64,000 nucleotides of DNA from the NCBI GenBank assembly GCA_036747335.1, contig DAIOCL010000003.1, positions 16,864-80,863 of the forward strand, in the 5' to 3' direction. This document shows positions 16,366 through 24,374 of this stretch, in pieces; the stretch's first letter is position 1, and each line of letters begins with the position of its first letter. Source of the DNA: UBA4660 sp002405435 (GTDB lineage Bacteria; Bacteroidota; Bacteroidia; Flavobacteriales_D; Sanyastnellaceae). Under the pieces are notes generated by a model. That model was not told the DNA's origin and ran no database searches. It worked only from the letters and a program-made list of their open reading frames with translations. The position numbers were made by a program, and so were the translations under genes.

Positions 16366-17922
16366 TCAGAACTCAAAACGGATACCTTGGGCCAGTGGCA
16401 ATTGCGTACTGTAATTGATGGTATTGGTCTGTCGGCGCATATAATTCTTCCAGGCGTCGCTGCCGCTTTCCCGTCCGCCGCCGGTTTCCTTTTCACCGCC
16501 GAAGGCCCCGCCGATTTCGGCCCCGGATGTGCCGATATTGACATTGGCGATTCCGCAATCGCTGCCGGCAGCAGAAAGAAACAACTCCGCCTCGCGCAGG
16601 TGGGTGGTCATGATGGCGGAGGAGAGACCCTGAGCCACGCCGTTTTGCATGGCAATGGCCTCATCAAGGGCTTCATACCCCATCACATAGAGGATAGGCG
16701 CAAAGGTTTCGTGCTGCACGATCGGCAGGGTTGAATCCTTCACGCGAATTATGCAAGGCTTGACGTAACAACCACTCTCGTAGCCGGGGCCACTGAGCAC
16801 ACCCCCTTCGACTTCCACTTTTCCACCTTGTTCCACTGCCTGGGCAATAGCGCCCATGTAAGCCTCAACGGCGGCTTTGTCTATAAGGGGCCCCACGTGG
16901 TTGTGCTGGTCGAGCGGATTGCCGATGCGCAGCTGCCCGTAAGCGGCCCGCAGGGTATCCAGAACCTCATCAATGATGGTATTGTGCACAATCAGCCTGC
17001 GGGTGGTAGTGCAGCGCTGTCCGGCTGTGCCGCAGGCACCGAACACCGCTCCAATAATGGTCATTTTCAAGTCGGCGGAGGGGGTAACAATGATGGCGTT
17101 GTTTCCGCCCAGCTCGAGCAGGCTTCGGCCAAAGCGCTCGGCAACACGGCTTCCGACCAGGCGGCCCATGCGGGTGGAACCCGTGGCAGAAATAAGCGGA
17201 ACGCGTGTATCGCTTACCAGCCATTCCCCCACGCGGTAGTCGCCGGTAATGATGCCCGAGATGCCTTCCGGCAGTTGGTTGGCCGCAGCCACTTCATTCC
17301 AGATATGCTGGCAGGCGATGGAACACAGCGGGGTTTTTTCTGAGCCCTTCCATACGCACACATTGCCGCATACCCAGGCCAGCGCGCTGTTCCAGCTCCA
17401 GACAGCTACCGGAAAATTAAAGGCCGAGACAATGCCTACCACCCCCAGTGGATGCCACTGCTCGTACATCCGGTGACCGGGCCGCTCGCTGTGCATGGTC
17501 AGGCCGTAGAGCTGCCGCGAGAGCCCCACGGCAAAATCGCAGATGTCAATCATTTCCTGCACCTCGCCCAGCCCTTCCTGAAGCGACTTCCCCATTTCGT
17601 AGCTGACCAATTGCCCCAGGGGCTTTTTATAGGCGCGCAGCCGGTCGCCAAACTGGCGAACAATTTCACCCCGTTTGGGAGCGGGCATATCGCGCCAAAA
17701 GGGAAAGGCCTGCTGTGCACGGGCCAAGACCTCTTCGTAATCGGCGGCGGTCGCTGTAGTGACGCCGCCAATCAGTTTTCCGTCAACCGGACTATAGCTG
17801 TCAATCACGGGGCCGCTGCCAAAGAGGTGTTTTCCCGTGGAACACCCCTCAGATACTGGTTTAATGCCGAGCGTGCTGAGGATAGCGGCGATGTCGAAGT
17901 CGGTAGAGGCGGTGGTTGGCAT
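16366..17922 (-). CDS. ALDH7-family aldehyde dehydrogenase (alpha-aminoadipate semialdehyde type)
   Basis: This NAD(P)-dependent aldehyde dehydrogenase is closest by eye to the ALDH7/antiquitin group, which oxidises alpha-aminoadipate semialdehyde in lysine breakdown. Features seen are the cofactor-binding segment GVVGIVSAFNFPVAVWSWNSALA, the catalytic Glu motif LELGGNNAIIV, the catalytic Cys in FGACGTAGQRCTTTRRL, and the late EIGGAFGGEKETGGGRESGSDAWKNYMRR block that is strongly typical of ALDH7. The upstream frame reaches 18000, but MPTTASTDFDIAAIL at 17922 gives the normal family length (518 residues). A TAATTTTG element sits just upstream. Substrate assignment is by family resemblance only. 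It is transcribed divergently from kbl. Confidence 0.9.
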   Translation of the reverse strand: MPTTASTDFDIAAILSTLGIKPVSEGCSTGKHLFGSGPVIDSYSPVDGKLIGGVTTATAADYEEVLARAQQAFPFWRDMPAPKRGEIVRQFGDRLRAYKKPLGQLVSYEMGKSLQEGLGEVQEMIDICDFAVGLSRQLYGLTMHSERPGHRMYEQWHPLGVVGIVSAFNFPVAVWSWNSALAWVCGNVCVWKGSEKTPLCSIACQHIWNEVAAANQLPEGISGIITGDYRVGEWLVSDTRVPLISATGSTRMGRLVGSRVAERFGRSLLELGGNNAIIVTPSADLKMTIIGAVFGACGTAGQRCTTTRRLIVHNTIIDEVLDTLRAAYGQLRIGNPLDQHNHVGPLIDKAAVEAYMGAIAQAVEQGGKVEVEGGVLSGPGYESGCYVKPCIIRVKDSTLPIVQHETFAPILYVMGYEALDEAIAMQNGVAQGLSSAIMTTHLREAELFLSAAGSDCGIANVNIGTSGAEIGGAFGGEKETGGGRESGSDAWKNYMRRQTNTINYSTQLPLAQGIRFEF

Positions 17923-17939
17923 GCGTGAAAATTTTCCGG

Positions 17940-17947
17940 CAAAATTA
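17940..17947 (-). promoter_or_regulatory. Candidate -7 element TAATTTTG for the ALDH7 gene
   Basis: On the minus strand TAATTTTG matches TAnnTTTG and ends 17 bases before the ATG at 17922. It shares the short divergent region with the kbl promoter candidate. Confidence 0.4.
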
Positions 17948-17984
17948 CCACGGACCGCCGCACCAGGCACCGGGCAGATGACGC

Positions 17985-17992
17985 TACCTTCG
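17985..17992 (+). promoter_or_regulatory. Candidate -7 element TACCTTCG for kbl
   Basis: TACCTTCG fits the TAnnTTYG variant that recurs upstream of several genes in this window. It ends 28 bases before the kbl ATG, inside the 98-base divergent spacer. Confidence 0.35.
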
Positions 17993-18020
17993 GCGGCCAC
18001 ACCACTAAGGGTTATCTAAG

Positions 18021-19214
18021 ATGTACGAAAACATGAAGGCTCACCTGCAGGCCGAACTGCAGTCCATCAAAGATGCCGGGCTATACAAGCGCGAACGCAT
18101 CATCACCTCTCCCCAAGGCGCCGAAATCACGGTTGGGGGAAAACGGGTATTGAATTTTTGTGCCAATAACTACCTCGGACTTTCTTCACACCCCATGGTG
18201 ACGGAAGCCGCCAAAAAGGCTATTGACACCCATGGATACGGAATGTCCAGTGTACGCTTCATCTGCGGTACCCAGGATATTCACAAGGAACTGGAGCAGA
18301 AAATTGCGTCCTTCTTGCACACGGAAGATACCATTCTCTATGCAGCGGCCTTTGACGCCAATGGGGGCGTTTTTGAGCCCCTGCTCAATGAGCAGGACGC
18401 CATCATCAGTGATGCGCTGAACCACGCCTCAATTATTGACGGGGTAAGACTCTGCAAGGCCCGGCGCTACCGCTACAACAACAACGATATGGAAGACCTG
18501 GAGTTGCAGCTGAAAGCGGCGAACGACGCGGGGGCCCGATTCAAACTTGTGGTTACCGACGGCGTATTCTCTATGGACGGCTATGTGGCGCAGCTGGACG
18601 TCATATGCGCGTTGGCCGCTACATATGGGGCCATGGTAATGGTAGACGAGTGCCATGCAACAGGCTTTATCGGAAAGACCGGACGGGGAACCATTGAGCT
18701 GAAAAATGTGCTGGGCAAGGTGGACATCATCACCGGAACCCTCGGCAAGGCGTTGGGAGGCGCTATGGGTGGATTTACGACGGGAAGGAAAGAGATCATT
18801 GAGCTCCTCAGGCAGCGCTCCAGGCCTTATCTGTTTTCTAATTCGCTTGCGCCGAGTATCGTAGGGGCGAGCATTGCGGTGTTTGACCTCTTGAGCAGCA
18901 CCACGGAACTGCGCGATACACTTGATGCGAATGTCACACGGTTTAAGGCAGGCATCCGCGAGGCTGGTTTTGAAATTCGCGACGGAGCGTCAGCCATCGT
19001 GCCCGTAATGCTTTACGATGCAAAATTGTCGCAAGACTTTGCCGACGCGTTGCTGGAGGAAGGTATTTATGTGATTGGCTTCTTCTACCCGGTAGTTCCC
19101 AAAGGACTTGCGCGGATCCGCGTCCAACTGTCGGCCGCCCACGAGCCCGCCCACATTGACAAGGCCATAGACGCTTTTACCCGCGTGGGGAAAAAACAGG
19201 GCGTTATAGCCTGA
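18021..19214 (+). CDS. kbl: Glycine C-acetyltransferase (2-amino-3-ketobutyrate CoA ligase)
   Basis: A PLP-dependent alpha-oxoamine synthase that cleaves 2-amino-3-ketobutyrate with CoA into glycine and acetyl-CoA, the second step of threonine breakdown. The 397-residue product begins as the family does (MYENMKAHLQAELQSIKDAGLYKRERIITSPQ written in part). It has NFCANNYLGLSSHP, the PLP-contacting VDECHATGFIGKTGRG, and the Schiff-base lysine in GTLGKALGGAMGG. The related enzymes BioF and HemA share this fold, but the N-terminus and length favour Kbl. Threonine dehydrogenase (tdh) is not in the window. The next gene, an FAD amino-acid oxidase-like protein 25 bases on, may be cotranscribed. Confidence 0.94.
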   Translation: MYENMKAHLQAELQSIKDAGLYKRERIITSPQGAEITVGGKRVLNFCANNYLGLSSHPMVTEAAKKAIDTHGYGMSSVRFICGTQDIHKELEQKIASFLHTEDTILYAAAFDANGGVFEPLLNEQDAIISDALNHASIIDGVRLCKARRYRYNNNDMEDLELQLKAANDAGARFKLVVTDGVFSMDGYVAQLDVICALAATYGAMVMVDECHATGFIGKTGRGTIELKNVLGKVDIITGTLGKALGGAMGGFTTGRKEIIELLRQRSRPYLFSNSLAPSIVGASIAVFDLLSSTTELRDTLDANVTRFKAGIREAGFEIRDGASAIVPVMLYDAKLSQDFADALLEEGIYVIGFFYPVVPKGLARIRVQLSAAHEPAHIDKAIDAFTRVGKKQGVIA

Positions 19215-19239
19215 TGCCACGGCCCCGAACCGAAACGGT

Positions 19240-20247
19240 ATGAAAAAGTGCACCGTGGTTGGTCAGGGACTTGCGGGCACCGTGCTCGCATTTTTGCTCC
19301 AGCGAGCGGGCTGGCATCTGACCATTGTGGACCGCGGCCACGAGGGTAGTGCTTCCGCTGTGGCGGCGGGAATGTGGAACCCCGTTTCCTTTCGCCGTGT
19401 ATCCGTTGAGCCCCTGTTGATGTCTAGCCATCCGGAAATGGCGGGCGTGTACCGGGCCATGGAGGTCTGGCTGGGAGAACGGTTTTTCTTTCCGACACCG
19501 CTGGTGCGTGTATTCCCCGATCAGCAAAGCGCCAACCTGTGGGACGAAAAAACCAGGAGACCCCTGTTGTCACCCCTTGTTCAGCCTGTACCACCCTCGC
19601 TTTCCCCCCATTTCAATGCGCCCTTTGGCACGGGATGCGTGGCGGGCGCCGGTTGGCTGGATGTGCCGAAAATGCTGGGTGCCGCGCGTGCCGCGTGGAT
19701 GGCCTCAAACACACTGACAGCCGAAAGCCGGTCGGCGGGTTACAGCGGTGAGGTCACGATCTGGTGCACAGGCGCGGCGTGGCATGCGGAAGGCGCGGCA
19801 TGGCGACATGCGGTAATTCCCAATAAAGGGCAGTTGCTGCAGGTGGAAATGGATGGCCCTGCCCTGGAAGAACTGGTGCATTTCGGAAACTTTCTGGTAC
19901 CCTCAGGCAGCGGAGGCTATGTGACCGGAGCCACGTATGAACGTTCGTTTGACCATGCACAGCCTACGCCGGAAGCGCGGGCACTCCTGAGCACAGCCCT
20001 GGAAGAGGTGTACAGCGGCCCTTTTGCGATTACCGGACAAACCGCGGGCATACGGCCAACGACCCGTGACCGGCAGCCACTCATAGGACCCGTAGAAGGA
20101 TGGACGAACCAGTACCTGTTTAATGGTTTTGGTTCGCGGGGCGTGCTGCTGGTGCCCTGGTGCGCTGCGCGGTTGGTTGAGCACCTGGAAACAGGTTGTG
20201 CATTACCCCGCGCGGTAGCCACTAGCCGCCTCTCTGCCCGGACATAG
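19240..20247 (+). CDS. FAD-dependent oxidoreductase, DAO family
   Basis: A 335-residue flavoprotein with an N-terminal Rossmann motif (VVGQGLAGTVLAFLLQRAG) and an acidic residue ending the second strand (TIVDRG), both typical of FAD binding. A C-terminal DAO signature follows (TGQTAGIRPTTRDRQPLIGP and FNGFGSRGVLLVPWCAARL). Family members include glycine oxidase, D-amino-acid oxidase and the flavin domain of MnmC, so an amine or amino acid is the likely substrate. Lying 25 bases behind kbl, it might act on glycine, but that is inference from position alone. There is no signal peptide; it should be cytosolic. Many Bacteroidota carry an uncharacterised protein of this size. Confidence 0.82.
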   Translation: MKKCTVVGQGLAGTVLAFLLQRAGWHLTIVDRGHEGSASAVAAGMWNPVSFRRVSVEPLLMSSHPEMAGVYRAMEVWLGERFFFPTPLVRVFPDQQSANLWDEKTRRPLLSPLVQPVPPSLSPHFNAPFGTGCVAGAGWLDVPKMLGAARAAWMASNTLTAESRSAGYSGEVTIWCTGAAWHAEGAAWRHAVIPNKGQLLQVEMDGPALEELVHFGNFLVPSGSGGYVTGATYERSFDHAQPTPEARALLSTALEEVYSGPFAITGQTAGIRPTTRDRQPLIGPVEGWTNQYLFNGFGSRGVLLVPWCAARLVEHLETGCALPRAVATSRLSART

Positions 20248-20278
20248 GGATGAGTGAAAAATAATGCAGTTATGGAAT

Positions 20279-20296
20279 TTTCAGAAAATACTGAAA
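20279..20296. promoter_or_regulatory. Inverted repeat just upstream of a GbsR gene: candidate operator
   Basis: TTTCAG (20279-20284) and CTGAAA (20291-20296) form a perfect six-base inverted repeat with a six-base spacer. It lies directly upstream of a -7 element and about 30 bases before the regulator's ATG. Position and symmetry suit an autoregulatory site for the dimeric winged-helix regulator encoded next. Confidence 0.4.
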
Positions 20297-20302
20297 GATT
20301 TG

Positions 20303-20310
20303 TAAATTTG
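20303..20310 (+). promoter_or_regulatory. Candidate -7 element TAAATTTG for the GbsR operon
   Basis: TAAATTTG matches TAnnTTTG and ends 16 bases before the ATG at 20327. The inverted repeat at 20279-20296 lies where the -33 region would be, consistent with repression by occlusion. Confidence 0.45.
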
Positions 20311-20326
20311 AGGCTTTCTTAAGCGC

Positions 20327-20842
20327 ATGGCTACACTGGCTCAGGCCAAACAGGAGTTTATTGAGGCATGGGGCGGACATGGCAGTGCCTGGGGTATCAA
20401 CCGTACCATGGCGCAGATTCATGCACTCCTGCTCGTCAGTGAAGTGGCGCTGTCGACAGAAGATGTGATGGAAGCGCTTGAAATAAGCCGGGGCAATGCC
20501 AATATGAACCTGCGCGCGCTGGTTGAGTGGAACCTGATCAGCCGCACGGTAGTAAAAGGAAATCGACGCGAATACTTTATTGCCGAGAAGGATGCCTGGC
20601 GCATCGCCACTCAGATTGCGCGGGAAAGAAGGAAGCGGGAAATCGAACCGATGTTGAAAACCCTGGAAGGCCTGAGTGCAATGGAAATCAGGGGAGAAGA
20701 GAAAAAGAGCGCCGAGGCATTCCGGCAGACGATTAAGAACCTGCGCGAGGTGACGCTCAGGGCCGACCAGGTTATCAGCGTCGTGGCTAAAGCCGGAGGT
20801 CTGGCGGTAACAAAAAAAATACTCAAACTTTTTGTGAAATGA
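20327..20842 (+). CDS. GbsR/MarR-family transcriptional regulator
   Basis: A 171-residue winged-helix protein. GGHGSAWGINRTMAQIHALLLVS, the helix pair ALSTEDVMEALEISRGNANMNLRALVEW and the wing LISRTVVKGNRREYF match the GbsR branch of the MarR superfamily. The C-terminal helix-rich half should form the dimer interface. GbsR in Bacillus senses choline and controls betaine synthesis. In Bacteroidota these regulators usually sit with small membrane proteins and TIGR01777 oxidoreductases, as here. Its stop overlaps the start of the next gene by four bases (ATGA). It is likely to regulate its own operon through the inverted repeat upstream. Confidence 0.88.
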   Translation: MATLAQAKQEFIEAWGGHGSAWGINRTMAQIHALLLVSEVALSTEDVMEALEISRGNANMNLRALVEWNLISRTVVKGNRREYFIAEKDAWRIATQIARERRKREIEPMLKTLEGLSAMEIRGEEKKSAEAFRQTIKNLREVTLRADQVISVVAKAGGLAVTKKILKLFVK

Positions 20843-21273
20843 AATCCGTGATGTTTGTGGTTAACCTGCTGGCGCTGGTCGTGACCGGACTTGTGCTGCT
20901 ATCTGGCGCATTGGGTAAAGAAGAAAGCTTGCTCTGGGGCTTGTCGTTTCTTTTTTTGCTGGGCGTGCTGCAGATAATCTGTGCGGTGGTATTGGTCTTT
21001 TTGTGGTCCAGGCTAGCTGCCCCGGTACGTCGGGTCTTAAGGTTCTATTTGGTAACCACGGGCGCGTACGGACTTGTGACCGTGGGTATATTCATGCTAA
21101 ACCTGGGTGATTTAGGTCGATGGATGTCAGATCAGGAGTGGCTTGGCATTTTTTGGCTGGGCGTCCTTCCTTTTGTGCTGGCAACATATTTCACGCGGAT
21201 TTGTTATCTCTATACCAGGCATGACTCCGAAAAAAAAGTCTGGGAAAGTGACATTCTGGACCAGGAGTTATAA
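20839..21273 (+). CDS. Small four-helix integral membrane protein
   Basis: A 144-residue protein made mostly of hydrophobic segments at roughly residues 5-25, 30-55, 70-90 and 102-122, with a short charged C-terminal tail (RHDSEKKVWESDILDQEL). I do not recognise a named family. It overlaps the GbsR gene by four bases and is followed after nine bases by the TIGR01777 oxidoreductase, so the three are almost certainly one transcript. A role as a membrane sensor or transporter accessory for the regulator is possible but not shown by any motif. Confidence 0.8.
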   Translation: MKSVMFVVNLLALVVTGLVLLSGALGKEESLLWGLSFLFLLGVLQIICAVVLVFLWSRLAAPVRRVLRFYLVTTGAYGLVTVGIFMLNLGDLGRWMSDQEWLGIFWLGVLPFVLATYFTRICYLYTRHDSEKKVWESDILDQEL

Positions 21274-21282
21274 GAACGGGAA

Positions 21283-22233
21283 ATGGAAATGAAGAACAAA
21301 ATCGTTATTGCCGGAGGAACCGGGTTTGTGGGCAGACACCTCACCCATCGGTTTCTGCGGGAAGGATTTGAAGTGGCCGTTTTGGCGAGGCACACCGCAG
21401 CGTTGCCTGAGGGGGCGCAGATGGTGGTATGGAATGGCCGTGACCCCGGGCCCTGGACAAGGGTACTGGAGGGTGCCGATCTGCTGGTGAACTTGTCGGG
21501 GGCCAGTGTCAACTGCCGGCACACGGCGTCCAACAAAAAAAAGCTGACAGAAAGCCGGCTCCAGGCGGTGAACGCCCTCGGCGCTGCGCTGATTGCGGCG
21601 GAACGCCCGCCGAAAACATGGATAAACGCCTCCGGCGCAGGCATTTACAATCCAGAGAGCCCCGGTGCACACGGGGAGGAATCCACAGACTATGGTGACG
21701 ATTTTATTGCGGCCCTCGCCAGGTCGTGGGAGGCTGCCCTGTTTGAGTGTCCGGTTCACGGCATACGCCGGGTGGCTCTCCGCATGGGCGTTGTATTGGG
21801 CAAGGGTGGGGGCGCCTGGCCCGTATTGCTCAGGGTGGCAACACTTGGCGCAGGGGGCCGCAGCGGATCCGGCAAACAGTTCGTTTCATGGATCCACGAA
21901 GAGGACGTTTTCGGCGCCATTCTGTTTTTATACCGACACTCCGTCATGGAGGGGCCGGTTAACCTGGTGAGCCCCAGTCCGGAAACCAACCGGACTTTTA
22001 TGGCGGCAATCCGCAAGCAGGCCGGCATGCCGCTCGGCATTCCGCAACCGGCGTGGCTGGTGCGCATCGGCACCACCCTGATGGGAACAGACCCCTCGCT
22101 GCTTCTCAGAAACAGCCGTGTGGTACCGGAGCGTTTGCTGGCTGCCGGGTTTAGGTTTTCACACGCCTCACTGGCCGATGCATTGGCCGGACTGAACGGG
22201 ACAGCAGCGGTCAATGAACACGGAGGCCACTGA
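21283..22233 (+). CDS. TIGR01777-family NAD(P)-binding oxidoreductase
   Basis: A 316-residue protein of the atypical SDR / epimerase superfamily. The N-terminal Rossmann motif is GGTGFVGRHLTHRF. The TIGR01777 hallmarks are the LVNLSGASVNCR loop and INASGAGIYN, followed by the RVALRMGVVLGKGGGAWP segment and a C-terminal DUF1731-type tail (GIPQPAWLVRIGTTLMG). E. coli YfcH and the plant protein GC1/SulA belong to this group; no substrate is established. It is the third gene of the GbsR operon. There are two possible ATGs (21283 and 21289); I give the first. Ferritin follows 34 bases later. Confidence 0.9.
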   Translation: MEMKNKIVIAGGTGFVGRHLTHRFLREGFEVAVLARHTAALPEGAQMVVWNGRDPGPWTRVLEGADLLVNLSGASVNCRHTASNKKKLTESRLQAVNALGAALIAAERPPKTWINASGAGIYNPESPGAHGEESTDYGDDFIAALARSWEAALFECPVHGIRRVALRMGVVLGKGGGAWPVLLRVATLGAGGRSGSGKQFVSWIHEEDVFGAILFLYRHSVMEGPVNLVSPSPETNRTFMAAIRKQAGMPLGIPQPAWLVRIGTTLMGTDPSLLLRNSRVVPERLLAAGFRFSHASLADALAGLNGTAAVNEHGGH

Positions 22234-22267
22234 ATCAGTTATTTTTGAAACCATAAAGTTGATTACC

Positions 22268-22786
22268 ATGATGAACAAAAAAGTGGAAAAAGCGCTGAAC
22301 GACCAGATACGGGTCGAGGCGGAGAGTTCGCAAGCCTACCTTGCCATGGCCTGTTGGGCAGAGATCCATGGTTTCAGCGGCACGGCGGCTTTCCTTTACC
22401 GCCACAGCGACGAGGAGCGCCTGCACATGCTCAAGCTCGTTCATTTTGTTAACGACCGCGGCGGACAGGCCGTGATTCCCGAACTCAAACAGCCTTCCAG
22501 AACCTATAAATCCCTCAACGCGATCTTTCAGGCACTGCATGACCATGAGGTCAGGGTTACTGCTGAGATCAATTCGGTGGTGGACACCTGCCTGAAAGAG
22601 AAAGACTACACCACACACAACTTCATGCAATGGTATGTAAGTGAGCAGATTGAGGAGGAGACGCTCGCGCGCAACATTCTTGATAAGCTCAAACTGATCG
22701 GGTCAGACAAGGGGGGCCTGTACATCTTTGACCGCGACCTGGAGTCGACGAACGCAGCCCTCGAGGGCGGCGGCAAGGGCGCGTAA
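22268..22786 (+). CDS. ftnA: Bacterial non-haem ferritin
   Basis: Ferritin forms a 24-subunit shell that oxidises and stores iron. The product has 172 residues from the ATG at 22268; a start at 22271 is equally good. The longer frame from 22214 would overlap the previous gene and adds residues foreign to the family. Ferroxidase-centre residues are visible in order: the first Glu in RVEAESSQAYLAM, Glu and His in HSDEERLHML, Glu in DHEVRVTAEIN, and the Glu-rich helix EQIEEETLARNIL. Its place behind the GbsR operon suggests shared transcription. No Fur-box-like palindrome is apparent upstream. Length and motifs fit FtnA rather than bacterioferritin, since no haem-ligand Met position is evident. 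Confidence 0.94.
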   Translation: MMNKKVEKALNDQIRVEAESSQAYLAMACWAEIHGFSGTAAFLYRHSDEERLHMLKLVHFVNDRGGQAVIPELKQPSRTYKSLNAIFQALHDHEVRVTAEINSVVDTCLKEKDYTTHNFMQWYVSEQIEEETLARNILDKLKLIGSDKGGLYIFDRDLESTNAALEGGGKGA

Positions 22787-22822
22787 AGGTTCTTCACACC
22801 AGCGGGTGTACAACACAAAGAA

Positions 22823-22866
22823 TTTTACCGGGTCTGTGTAACCCGGGGCCGGTAGTTTTGGTAAAA
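22823..22866. promoter_or_regulatory. Nested inverted repeats plus TAGTTTTG -7 element upstream of the yfiR operon
   Basis: TTTTACC (22823-22829) is mirrored exactly by GGTAAAA (22860-22866). Inside lie CCGGGT (22828-22833) and ACCCGG (22841-22846), a second perfect repeat. TAGTTTTG (22853-22860) matches TAnnTTTG and ends 27 bases before the yfiR ATG. The element could be a regulator-binding site, a folded leader, or in part the ferritin terminator. Confidence 0.4.
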
Positions 22867-22887
22867 GCATCGCCTTAGTTGAAAATT

Positions 22888-23415
22888 ATGCCGGTTTTTA
22901 GAATTTTGCCCATCATTCTGCTGGCCTTTTTTGGCTTTGCCGCCGTCATTCAGCCGGGTCAGCGCGACGATGATACCATCGCGCTCGTCAAGGCCAATTT
23001 TCTCTACCATTTTGCAAGTTCAGACGAGTGGCCGCAGGACGCCCGCAAGGGTCGGTTTGTTATCGGCATTTACGGCAACCACAGCCTGTTTGTGGAACTT
23101 TCAGCCAAATACGGGTCAAAGCCGGTCGGCAGCCAGGTCATTGAAGTGGTTGAACTGAAGTCTGTGGAAGACAGCCGGTATATGCACATCCTCTACCTCG
23201 ACCGAACGAAACGTCAGGAAATGGCCGGCGTAACGCAGCAACTGCGCGGCAAGAGCACCATGCTCGTCACCCATTTTGACGGGGCGCTGGCCCAGGGCGC
23301 TGTGGTCAACTTTAAGGAACTGGGAAACACCATTCGCTATGAACTGAACAGGAAGGCCGCTGAGGAGCGCGGAATCAGCCTGGGAACCAAAATAATTCAA
23401 TGGGCTATCCAATGA
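22888..23415 (+). CDS. YfiR-family periplasmic protein (DUF4154)
   Basis: The 175-residue product begins with a signal peptide (MPVFRILPIILLAFFGFAAV). The mature part follows the YfiR pattern: an opening helix ending in VKANFLYHFASSDEWP, a beta strand with FVIGIYGNHSLF, then ILYLDRTKRQEM and a late INGTIRYELNR-like strand (here LGNTIRYELNRKAAEERGISLG). In Pseudomonas, YfiR is the periplasmic repressor of the HAMP-containing cyclase YfiN. Here no cyclase follows; a helical exported protein and a HAMP-phosphatase follow instead. The ATG at 22888 is preferred over a TTG three codons earlier. Its stop overlaps the next start by four bases. Confidence 0.85.
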   Translation: MPVFRILPIILLAFFGFAAVIQPGQRDDDTIALVKANFLYHFASSDEWPQDARKGRFVIGIYGNHSLFVELSAKYGSKPVGSQVIEVVELKSVEDSRYMHILYLDRTKRQEMAGVTQQLRGKSTMLVTHFDGALAQGAVVNFKELGNTIRYELNRKAAEERGISLGTKIIQWAIQ

Positions 23416-24356
23416 AAATACGCCACATGATTGCGGGTGCACTCTGCCTCCTGGTAGCCCCAGTGTTGTGGGCACAAACTCCGCAGAACGACATTCCGAT
23501 TACCGTCAGGGTAATCAAGACCTACGCCGCGGACCTCGACGGGGCCATCTTGCTGTCTGACTCCGCCTGTCTGCACTCCCCGGAGAGTACCCACCACTAC
23601 GCGTGGTACGCACGTGCCTTCGTGTACAAAGAAAAATTCAAGCGCACCGACTCGCTCAATATCTATTCGCCCTGGCGGGAAACAGCCCTGTTGTCGCTGC
23701 GCAGGAGCATGGAACTTGACGCCAAAGGAGAAAACGCCAACCAGGTTCCCATCCTGCTGGAATACCTGTCGAACACATACCATGCGCAACTGGCAGAATG
23801 CCTCGACTTTTACACCCCGCTCAGGGAGACGGATTGTGGAATGTTGTGGGGCAAGTTTGTGGAGACGCAACAAATGCTGGGCAATGAAGAACGGCTTGCC
23901 CAATACAGAAAAGACTACTATTTCACCTTTGCTGACCGGCATATGGTAATGTATGAGCAGAATCCTGCCCTGTATGGCTTTGAGTTGGAAAAGGCTTTCG
24001 AATGTTACAGCGAGATTCTGAAAATGGATCCCCTTGATTACAAGGCCAACTACAATACAGCCATTTACTACTACAACCAGGGTGTGACCATTATAGGAAG
24101 CTTCAATGAGAGCACCACACTGGAGGAGCTGATCGCCCTTCAGGAAAACTCGATTGCCTTGTTTAAGAAATCGTTGCCGTTTATGCTTAAGGCCCAGGAA
24201 CTGAGGCCCGACCGCCAGGAAACGCTCAAAGGCCTCTACATTATTTACCGCGCATTGAGCGAAGACGACAAGTCATTCTTTTACAAGGCTGAACTTGAAA
24301 AGCTGATCAAGTCGGGCGGAGCAAACCCCCTTAAGTGGGAAACTAACGACGAATAG
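23412..24356 (+). CDS. Exported helical-repeat (TPR-like) protein of the YfiR cassette
   Basis: A 314-residue protein with a signal peptide (MKIRHMIAGALCLLVAPVLWAQ). The mature sequence is alpha-helical, with segments resembling tetratricopeptide units, most clearly FECYSEILKMDPLDYKANYNTAIYYYNQGV and LPFMLKAQELRPDRQETLKGLYIIYRAL, each with the usual Ala/Tyr/Pro spacing. It overlaps the yfiR stop by four bases (ATGA) and is followed 18 bases later by the phosphatase gene, so all three should be made together. A scaffold linking YfiR to the sensor part of the phosphatase is a reasonable guess. I do not recognise a named family, and the start within the overlap is chosen over an ATG at 23400. 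Confidence 0.8.
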   Translation: MKIRHMIAGALCLLVAPVLWAQTPQNDIPITVRVIKTYAADLDGAILLSDSACLHSPESTHHYAWYARAFVYKEKFKRTDSLNIYSPWRETALLSLRRSMELDAKGENANQVPILLEYLSNTYHAQLAECLDFYTPLRETDCGMLWGKFVETQQMLGNEERLAQYRKDYYFTFADRHMVMYEQNPALYGFELEKAFECYSEILKMDPLDYKANYNTAIYYYNQGVTIIGSFNESTTLEELIALQENSIALFKKSLPFMLKAQELRPDRQETLKGLYIIYRALSEDDKSFFYKAELEKLIKSGGANPLKWETNDE

Positions 24357-24374
24357 CGAACACTGCTCCACGCC

